From Clostridium nigeriense (GTDB lineage Bacteria > Bacillota > Clostridia > Clostridiales > Clostridiaceae): a stretch of DNA of 64,000 bases. The stretch covers positions 2,429,685-2,493,684 of the forward strand of contig NZ_LT575472.1 of NCBI RefSeq assembly GCF_900086595.1, given 5' to 3'. The notes under the pieces were generated by a model. That model had not been told where the DNA came from. It saw only the letters and a list, made by a program, of their open reading frames with translations, and made no database searches. Below, in pieces: positions 58,151 to 64,000 of this stretch. The stretch's first letter is position 1. The number at the start of each line of letters is the position of its first letter. The translations under genes and the position numbers were made by a program.

Positions 58151-58627
58151 CTAATTAAACTTATCTTTAACTTCCGAAATTAATTCTTCTGGTACAAGTC
58201 CCCTAATATTACCACCAAACTTCGCAACCTGCTTAACAGATGATGAACTTACATAAGAGTATGCTGATGAAGTCATCATAAACACAGTTTCAATATCTGA
58301 ATCAAGCTTTGAATTCATAAGAGCCATTTGAAACTCATACTCAAAATCAGACATTGTTCTTAAGCCTTTTAAAATAACTTTTGAATTATGTAATTTAGCA
58401 AAGTCCACCAATAATCCATCAAAGCTTAAAACTTCAACATTATCTATATGTTTAGTTACTCTTTTTATTAAATCCACTCTTTCCTCAATAGTAAACAAAC
58501 ACCTTTTATCAACATTAACTAAAACTGCAACAATAAGTTTATCATATATTTTTGCTCCTCTAGTTATAATATCTAAATGCCCATTAGTTATTGGATCAAA
58601 ACTTCCTGGATAAATTGCAATATTCAT
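58151..58627 (-). CDS. coaD: Phosphopantetheine adenylyltransferase
   Basis: Penultimate step of coenzyme A synthesis. 158 residues with the nucleotidyltransferase motif [18 protein letters not shown] and the C-terminal [13 protein letters not shown] start at the ATG at 58625-58627 after AGGTGA; a GTG 9 bases earlier is within the SD. Pairs with rsmD, a universal bacterial association. Confidence 0.97.
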   Translation of the reverse strand: MNIAIYPGSFDPITNGHLDIITRGAKIYDKLIVAVLVNVDKRCLFTIEERVDLIKRVTKHIDNVEVLSFDGLLVDFAKLHNSKVILKGLRTMSDFEYEFQMALMNSKLDSDIETVFMMTSSAYSYVSSSSVKQVAKFGGNIRGLVPEELISEVKDKFN

Positions 58628-58643
58628 CTCTCTCACCTATTAT

Positions 58644-59198
58644 TTACTCCTCATAATTATATAAACACACTGTTGTATTTCCATATTTTTTACTTTTTAA
58701 TAATGTAATATCTTTATATCCTTCATAAATATCTTCTATGGAATCTATTTTCGTAACTATAATTCCGTCTTTTTTTAACATATTATTTTCTTTTATTATT
58801 TCAATTGCCTTTGGAATCATTTCCTTACAATAAGGTGGATCTATAAATATAACATCAAAGATTTTTCCCTTCTTACTTAGCATATTTAAAGCATCATAAG
58901 AATCTAAACTAAGTGGAAAACAAAAATCCTGAAACTTTAAATTATCAACATTTTGCTTTAATAAAGGAAAAGTAGTGTTGCTTTTATCTATAAGGTAAAC
59001 TTCTTTAGCCCCTCTACTTGCTGCCTCAAGTCCTAAACTTCCTGTTCCTGCAAAAACATCTACAACTACAGCTTCAGATAAATAATTTTGAATCATACTA
59101 AACATAGCTTCTTTTACCCTATCTAAAGTTGGTCTAGTTTCCATAGTTTCAGGAGATATTAACTTTCTTCCTCTTGCTTTTCCTGCTATTATTCTCAT
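58644..59198 (-). CDS. rsmD: 16S rRNA (guanine(966)-N2)-methyltransferase RsmD
   Basis: Methylates G966 in 16S rRNA. 184 residues; RIIAGKARGRKL start, TRPTLDRVKEAMFS, SAM motif VVDVFAGTGSLGLEA and catalytic IFIDPPY. First gene of rsmD-coaD-coiled-coil run, with its own promoter. SD AAGGAGGA is 6 bases before the ATG. Confidence 0.96.
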   Translation of the reverse strand: MRIIAGKARGRKLISPETMETRPTLDRVKEAMFSMIQNYLSEAVVVDVFAGTGSLGLEAASRGAKEVYLIDKSNTTFPLLKQNVDNLKFQDFCFPLSLDSYDALNMLSKKGKIFDVIFIDPPYCKEMIPKAIEIIKENNMLKKDGIIVTKIDSIEDIYEGYKDITLLKSKKYGNTTVCLYNYEE

Positions 59199-59228
59199 TT
59201 AATTTCCTCCTTAGGTACTATTATTACA

Positions 59229-59257
59229 ATTTTAACATAATATTTATTTATATACAA
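59229..59257 (-). promoter_or_regulatory. Sigma-A promoter for rsmD-coaD
   Basis: -35 TTGTAT (59252-59257), 17-base spacer, -10 TAAAAT (59229-59234) with an upstream TG, in the recG-rsmD gap. Confidence 0.7.
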
Positions 59258-59262
59258 TTTTT

Positions 59263-61293
59263 TTAGTTAAAACAAATATATCGACTATATCTTTCAATAG
59301 ACTTAGATATTTCACTACATAATTTTACATTTTCTATTTCTTTAGAGTTAATTAAATTGCTGGCTTCATATCTTGCACATTTTAAAATATCTATATCTTC
59401 ATAAATATCAGCTAAAACTAATCCAATATCTCCACTTTGTCTAAGCCCAAACATTTCTCCAGAGCCTCTTAGTTTTAAATCCTGCTCTGAAATATAAAAT
59501 CCATCTGTAGAGGTTGTCATAATTTCCATTCTTTTCTTAGTTCTTTCATTTTTAGCATTTCCAATTAAAATACAATAGGATTCATATTCACCTCTTCCAA
59601 CTCTACCTCTTAATTGATGAAGTTGTGCTAATCCAAATCTTTCTGAATTTTCTATTATCATAATAGATGCATTAGGGACATTCACCCCAACCTCTATAAC
59701 TGTTGTTGAAATTATAACCTTTACTTTATTTTCTTTAAACAATCCAATTATTTCATCTTTTTCTTTAGGCTTCATTTTTCCGTGTAAAATTTCTACACTT
59801 ATATTTCTAAAAACATCTTCCTTTAACTCTTCATATAATTTTTCTACTGAATTTAAATCTAGTTTTTCATTTTCTTCAATTAAAGGACAAACTATATATA
59901 CTTGCCTTCCTTTTTTTATTTCCTCTAATGCTAATTTATAGGCAGCCATTCTTTCATTTTCAGAATAAAATCTTGTATCTATCTTCTTTCTTCCTGGTGG
60001 AAGTTTATCTATTATTGAAACATCTAAATCTGAATACATATATAAAGCTAAAGTTCTTGGAATTGGAGTTGCTGTCATAACCAATACATCTGGTCTTCTA
60101 CCCTTATTTATTAATTTATTTCTTTGTTCAACACCAAATCTATGCTGCTCATCTGTTATAACTAACCCTAAGTTTGTAAATTCAACATCCTCTTGAATTA
60201 AGGCATGAGTTCCTACAACTAGCATTGGTTTTCCTTCAGCTATTTTTTCTTTTATCCTTCTCTTTTCCTTTAAACTAGTACTACCAGTTAAAATCTCTAT
60301 ATCAATATTAAATCCATTAAAAATCTTTAAGGCTTCTAAGTAATGTTGATTTGCTAATATTTCAGTTGGAGCCATTAATGCTCCTACATATCCATTTTTA
60401 ATAACATTAAATAAAGCTATTAATGCAACTATTGTTTTACCACTACCAACATCTCCTTGAACCAATCTATTCATTGAGTACTTACTTTTTTGATCTCTTA
60501 AAATATCTCTTACTACATTAGTTTGAGCTTCAGTTAAATTAAAGGGGAGAGATTTTTTTAAAGCTTTTAATTCATCATGCCATTGAAAAGATATTCCATC
60601 ATTACTTCTTAATTTATTTTTAAGTAACAAAAGTTTCATTGAATACGTAAAAAGTTCTTGGAATTTAAGTCTCGATATAGCCTTATTTAGTTCTACCTTC
60701 CCTTTAGGAAAATGTATTTCTCTAATGGCAGTATCTAAATCTATCATATTATATTTATCTAAAATACTTTTAGGCAAATTGTCATTTATAACAACATTAT
60801 CTAATACTTGATTAATTATTTTTGCTATAACTTTATCATTTAAATCTCCCTTTAAAGGATATTTAGGAATAATCTCACTTTCTTTTGCATCTTTACAACC
60901 TACCATAGGATTAATAACTTCTAATAGTTTGCCACTCTTCTTAAATTTACCAACTAAATCATAAGTTTCATTAAGTTTAAAACTATTTCTTATATACCTT
61001 TGATTAAACCATTTTCCTAAGACTATATGACCTTTATAATCAAATTTTATTATTGATATACTCTTTCCACTTTTAGTCTTTACATCTCTGTCATATCCTA
61101 TAACTCTACATGTTAAAATTTGTTTTTCTTCCCCATCTATTTCATTAAAATCTACATCACTTCTTATAAATTCATAATCTCTTGGAAAATATAAAAGCAA
61201 ATCATATATTGTAAAAATACCACATTTATTAAGCTTTTCAGTAAGCTTTGGACCTACACCTTTTAAAGCTGAAACTTCAACTCCTATATTCAT
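59263..61293 (-). CDS. recG: ATP-dependent DNA helicase RecG
   Basis: Branch-migration helicase for stalled forks. 676 residues: N-terminal wedge/OB domain (about 1-190), helicase domain 1 with VQGDVGSGKTIVAL and TDEQHRFGVEQR, TATPIPRTLAL, then helicase domain 2 with QLRGRVGRG and the C-terminal TRG region. Downstream of fakA after a terminator. SD GAGGTGA is 4 bases before the ATG. Confidence 0.97.
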   Translation of the reverse strand: MNIGVEVSALKGVGPKLTEKLNKCGIFTIYDLLLYFPRDYEFIRSDVDFNEIDGEEKQILTCRVIGYDRDVKTKSGKSISIIKFDYKGHIVLGKWFNQRYIRNSFKLNETYDLVGKFKKSGKLLEVINPMVGCKDAKESEIIPKYPLKGDLNDKVIAKIINQVLDNVVINDNLPKSILDKYNMIDLDTAIREIHFPKGKVELNKAISRLKFQELFTYSMKLLLLKNKLRSNDGISFQWHDELKALKKSLPFNLTEAQTNVVRDILRDQKSKYSMNRLVQGDVGSGKTIVALIALFNVIKNGYVGALMAPTEILANQHYLEALKIFNGFNIDIEILTGSTSLKEKRRIKEKIAEGKPMLVVGTHALIQEDVEFTNLGLVITDEQHRFGVEQRNKLINKGRRPDVLVMTATPIPRTLALYMYSDLDVSIIDKLPPGRKKIDTRFYSENERMAAYKLALEEIKKGRQVYIVCPLIEENEKLDLNSVEKLYEELKEDVFRNISVEILHGKMKPKEKDEIIGLFKENKVKVIISTTVIEVGVNVPNASIMIIENSERFGLAQLHQLRGRVGRGEYESYCILIGNAKNERTKKRMEIMTTSTDGFYISEQDLKLRGSGEMFGLRQSGDIGLVLADIYEDIDILKCARYEASNLINSKEIENVKLCSEISKSIERYSRYICFN

Positions 61294-61324
61294 TTGCTCA
61301 CCTCAAATTTTTATTCAATAAATA

Positions 61325-61373
61325 TTAAAGCACAAGTTTCCACTTCTGTAAATAAAGTAGTAACTTGTGCCTT
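61325..61373 (-). terminator. Rho-independent terminator after fakA
   Basis: GCACAAGTT pairs with AACTTGTGC, extended inside by CTACTT/AAGTGG, followed by TTTAATATTT. Confidence 0.75.
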
Positions 61374-61395
61374 TTATACCCTAATTTCTTAAATT

Positions 61396-63039
61396 TTATT
61401 CTACTGACATTAAGAAGTAGTATAGAGGTTGAGCTCCTCTATAGCATTGAACATCTAAATCTTCATATTTCTCTTCTATCTTACTTGCAAAATTATTTGC
61501 CTCTTCTTCTGAAACATCAGCTCCATAGAATATAGTTATTAATTCGCTTTCATCGTCTATCATTTCATCTAGAACTTCTTCTGCTACATCACAGTATGAT
61601 GCTCCTACTTTTTTAATTTTCCCTTCAATTAAACCAAGCATATTGCCTTCTTTAATTTCTATCCCATCCATTTCTGTATCTCTTACTGCATAAGTTACAG
61701 AACCGGTTTTAACCATAGACATAGTATCCTTTAAGTTTTCTTCATTTTCATCTACTTCACTTTCAGGATTAAACATAGTTACACATGTTATACCTTGAGG
61801 TATTGTAGTTGTTGGAATAACTCTAACATCTTTATCTGAAATTTCAGCCGCTTGGTTTGCTGACATTATTATGTTCTTATTGTTTGGTAAAACAAATATA
61901 TGCTCAGCATTTAACTTCGATATACATTCCATTATGTCTTGAGTAGATGGATTCATAGTTTGACCACCTTCAATAACGTAATCTACACCAAGATCTTTAA
62001 ATATATTAGTAATACCATCTCCCATTGCTACTGCAACAAAAGCATATTTCTTTTCTTCAGTTTCTACTGCTTCTTCATTATTTTCGTCTTTTAACTTATA
62101 TTCTTCTTTACTTAGGAGAACTTCCCTATGTTCTTCTCTCATATTATCAATTTTTATCTTAGATAATTCTCCAAGTTTAACAGCCTTAGCTAATACAGCT
62201 CCAGGATCATTAGTATGAATATGTACCTTTATAACATCTTCATATCCAACTACAACTTGAGAATCTCCCATAGGTATTATATCATCTCTAAATTTGTCAG
62301 CTTTACTTGCATCTGCTAATATAATAAATTCAGTACAATAACCAAATTTAATATCTATATCTTCAGTACCTTGAGCTCCTTGCATCTTTGCTTCTGAAGG
62401 CATAATATCTTTTATTTCAGCCTTTATATCATCCTTTAAAGCTTCATGCATTCCTTTTAGAATTATATAAAGACCCATCCCACCTGAATCTACTACCTTT
62501 GCTTTCTTTAATGCAGGTAACAATTCTGGAGTTTTATCAAGCATTTCCTTTGCAGCTTTTATAACAACATCCATTAAGTCAATTATATCTTTAACATCTG
62601 TATCAATTGCTGCTTCAGCTGCTGCTCTTATAACTGAAAGGATTGTTCCCTCAGTTGGTCTCATAACTGCCTTATAAGCAGAATTACTACCTTCTTTAAA
62701 TGCTATAGCAAGTTCTACTGCATCTACTGAAGTTTTTCCTTCTAATCCTTTAGATATTCCTCTTAAAATTTGGGAAAGAATAACTCCAGAGTTCCCTCTT
62801 GCTCCCATTAAAGCTCCCTTAGCTAGTTTTTTTGAAGCTTCACCAATAGATTCAGTATTTAAACCTTCAATTTCTTTTACTGCTGCCTTAAATGTAGCAG
62901 ACATATTAGTTCCAGTATCTCCATCTGGCACTGGGAATACATTTAATGAGTTAACATATTCGCTTTCTTCCAACAATCTATTGCTAGCATTAACAACCAT
63001 GTTATAAAAATCATGGCCATTTATTGTCTGATATTTCAT
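61396..63039 (-). CDS. fakA: Fatty acid kinase catalytic subunit FakA (DAK2/YloV)
   Basis: Phosphorylates fatty acids presented by FakB (DegV) proteins, feeding PlsY/PlsC lipid synthesis. 547 residues: N-terminal Dak phosphatase-like kinase domain with LNVFPVPDGDTGTNMS and GARGNSGVILSQI, a middle domain with YCTEFIILAD, and a C-terminal DegV-like domain. Follows asp23 by 11 bases as in other Firmicutes. No fakB gene is in the window. Confidence 0.94.
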   Translation of the reverse strand: MKYQTINGHDFYNMVVNASNRLLEESEYVNSLNVFPVPDGDTGTNMSATFKAAVKEIEGLNTESIGEASKKLAKGALMGARGNSGVILSQILRGISKGLEGKTSVDAVELAIAFKEGSNSAYKAVMRPTEGTILSVIRAAAEAAIDTDVKDIIDLMDVVIKAAKEMLDKTPELLPALKKAKVVDSGGMGLYIILKGMHEALKDDIKAEIKDIMPSEAKMQGAQGTEDIDIKFGYCTEFIILADASKADKFRDDIIPMGDSQVVVGYEDVIKVHIHTNDPGAVLAKAVKLGELSKIKIDNMREEHREVLLSKEEYKLKDENNEEAVETEEKKYAFVAVAMGDGITNIFKDLGVDYVIEGGQTMNPSTQDIMECISKLNAEHIFVLPNNKNIIMSANQAAEISDKDVRVIPTTTIPQGITCVTMFNPESEVDENEENLKDTMSMVKTGSVTYAVRDTEMDGIEIKEGNMLGLIEGKIKKVGASYCDVAEEVLDEMIDDESELITIFYGADVSEEEANNFASKIEEKYEDLDVQCYRGAQPLYYFLMSVE

Positions 63040-63050
63040 CTTTTTACCTC

Positions 63051-63398
63051 CTAGACTCTAACTGCTTGAACATTTACTGTAACAGATGAAACTTTTAATC
63101 CAGTAAAGTTTTCCACACTATAACGTACCTTTTGTATAATATTATTTGCTATTTCAGAAATCTTAGTTCCATATTCAACCATAACATATAATTCAACCAT
63201 TAATTTATCATTATCAAATTTCAGTTTTACACCTTTACTTAAATTTTCTATTCTCATTAATTCCCATAGTCCTTCTGTTGCATTCTTGGAAACCATACCT
63301 ACAACTCCATAGCATTCCATTGTTGATAATCCTACTATTTTTGCAAGTACCTCTTCAGAGTAATGTATATTTCCAAGTTCATTTGAATATCCTACCAT
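63051..63398 (-). CDS. Asp23/Gls24 family envelope stress protein (YloU)
   Basis: 115-residue alkaline-shock-type protein; GNIHYSEEVLAKIVGLSTMECYGVVGMV and a C-terminal VSSVTVNVQAV are typical. Usually cytoplasmic and membrane-associated through partners. Pairs with fakA. SD AAGGAGG is 7 bases before the ATG. Confidence 0.92.
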   Translation of the reverse strand: MVGYSNELGNIHYSEEVLAKIVGLSTMECYGVVGMVSKNATEGLWELMRIENLSKGVKLKFDNDKLMVELYVMVEYGTKISEIANNIIQKVRYSVENFTGLKVSSVTVNVQAVRV

Positions 63399-63431
63399 AC
63401 AGAATCCTCCTTATAAATATCTATACACTAT

Positions 63432-63460
63432 ATTTTATATTACTTAGATTTATTATTCAA
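63432..63460 (-). promoter_or_regulatory. Sigma-A promoter for asp23-fakA
   Basis: -35 TTGAAT (63455-63460), 17-base spacer, -10 TAAAAT (63432-63437). Confidence 0.65.
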
Positions 63461-63550
63461 GTAAATATTATATAGCTATTATATGAAGATATTAAGATAT
63501 ATATTAAATTTTTGATTTTAAAAGTTTTTTCACTTTTTTACTATTTCCCC

Positions 63551-63580
63551 TTGCTTTTCTAAGCATTACTGTGTTAAAAT
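63551..63580 (+). promoter_or_regulatory. Promoter for rpmB
   Basis: -35 TTGCTT (63551-63556), 18-base spacer, -10 TAAAAT (63575-63580) with extended TG at 63572-63573. Confidence 0.65.
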
Positions 63581-63593
63581 TTAATCTGTCCTA

Positions 63594-63614
63594 TTGAAGA
63601 GAAATTATCTTCAA
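63594..63614 (+). promoter_or_regulatory. Hairpin in the rpmB 5' leader
   Basis: TTGAAGA-GAAATTA-TCTTCAA, 7 perfect pairs, at the very 5' end of the predicted transcript and 5 bases before the SD. It may stabilise the message; no known L28 leader is recognised. Confidence 0.4.
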
Positions 63615-63634
63615 AAATAAGGAGGTGTTTTCAA

Positions 63635-63826
63635 GTGGCAAGAAGATGCGAAGTTTGTAATAAAGGGGTTGTATCTGGAACTCAATACTCCCACTCACAT
63701 CGTCAATCAAAGAGAACTTGGGCTCCTAACATAAAGAGAGTAAAGGCTTTAGTTAACGGAACACCAAAGACAGTTCATGTATGTACAAGATGCCTTAGAT
63801 CTGGTAAGGTTCAAAGAGCAATATAA
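63635..63826 (+). CDS. rpmB: 50S ribosomal protein L28 (zinc form)
   Basis: 63 residues with two CxxC pairs, CEVC (residues 5-8) and CTRC near the C-terminus, so the zinc-binding form. SHSHRQSKRTWAPNIKRV is the family core. GTG start with AAGGAGGTG 7 bases upstream. Divergent from asp23-fakA and convergent with spoVM, the same neighbours as in Bacillus. Confidence 0.97.
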   Translation: MARRCEVCNKGVVSGTQYSHSHRQSKRTWAPNIKRVKALVNGTPKTVHVCTRCLRSGKVQRAI

Positions 63827-63834
63827 GTTCAAAT

Positions 63835-63869
63835 AAAAAATGCAATTGATTATACAATTGCATTTTTTA
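63835..63869 (+). terminator. Bidirectional terminator between rpmB and spoVM
   Basis: AAATGCAATTG-ATTATA-CAATTGCATTT with T-runs on both strands; serves rpmB on plus and spoVM on minus. Confidence 0.9.
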
Positions 63870-63912
63870 TTTTGTTTAGCTTTTTATTTAATTTTATGTT
63901 TTTTCATATGTA

Positions 63913-63984
63913 TTATCTTTTTCTTCTAAAAAATTTAATCAAGTTAGATAAAAACTTAGGTAGTTTAATAGCTATTATCTTCAT
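63913..63984 (-). CDS. spoVM: Stage V sporulation protein SpoVM
   Basis: 23-residue amphipathic peptide: ATG at 63982-63984 preceded 6 bases by GGAGG, stop TAA at 63913-63915. The product begins MKIIAIKLPKFLSNLIKFF and ends RRKR. It matches Bacillus SpoVM (26 residues), including Pro9 and the IKLPKFL core, which lets the peptide recognise the convex outer forespore membrane and anchor the coat basement protein SpoIVA. Position next to rpmB-asp23-fakA is the same as in Bacillus. The upstream control region is outside the window. Confidence 0.93.
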   Translation of the reverse strand: MKIIAIKLPKFLSNLIKFFRRKR

Positions 63985-64000
63985 ATTAGTCCTCCATAAA

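Noticed and set aside
1..64000. Search for tRNA, rRNA, SRP RNA, CRISPR arrays, prophage genes and attachment sites
   Set aside because: Nothing convincing on either strand: no repeated spacers, no cloverleaf with CCA, and every gene is a known housekeeping or sporulation type.

Overview
The window is a housekeeping region from an AT-rich, spore-forming Firmicute, most likely Clostridium sensu stricto. The base composition is strongly AT-biased, Shine-Dalgarno (SD) sequences are strong AGGAGG/GGGGGTG types, TTG and GTG starts are frequent, and polC, codY, ylbJ and spoVM are present. Almost every gene lies on the minus strand, so transcription runs from high to low coordinates. Only yraN, tmcAL, ylbJ and rpmB are on the plus strand.

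Layout by coordinate: 1-7.3 kb rimO (cut by the window edge), ftsK, tepA, an aspartokinase, ylmC and an M16 peptidase. 7.4-17.6 kb pnp, rpsO, ribF, truB, nrnA, rbfA, infB, ylxQ, ylxR, nusA and rimP (the nusA-infB operon). 17.6-28.1 kb polC, ispG, rseP, dxr, an AI-2E-type membrane protein, cdsA and uppS (replication, isoprenoid and lipid synthesis). 28.1-37.1 kb frr, pyrH, tsf, rpsB, codY, topA, dprA and comM. 37.2-43.7 kb yraN, rnhB, rbgA, rplS, trmD, rimM, khpA, rpsP, ffh and ylxM. 43.9-52.5 kb ftsY, smc, a 31-residue membrane protein, an Elp3-like radical SAM protein, rnc, acpP, plsX, rpmF and yceD. 52.7-64 kb ackA, pta, tmcAL, ylbJ, a coiled-coil protein, coaD, rsmD, recG, fakA, asp23, rpmB and spoVM.

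The gene content is conventional: ribosome synthesis, translation factors, co-translational targeting, RNA decay, chromosome segregation and membrane lipid synthesis. I found no phage, transposase gene, CRISPR array, tRNA or rRNA. Two real genes are very short: spoVM at the right edge and a DUF4044-like gene just before smc.

The unusual material is in the intergenic RNA-level signals: a 19-bp stem just before the rnc SD, a hairpin between two alternative SDs of topA, a 14-bp stem covering the tepA SD, structured leaders before rpsB, yceD-rpmF-plsX, rplS and rimP-nusA, a candidate small RNA between rplS and rbgA, a CodY-box match before codY, and a palindromic MITE-like repeat between ylxM and ftsY. 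All of these were read by eye; none was folded by software or searched against a database.
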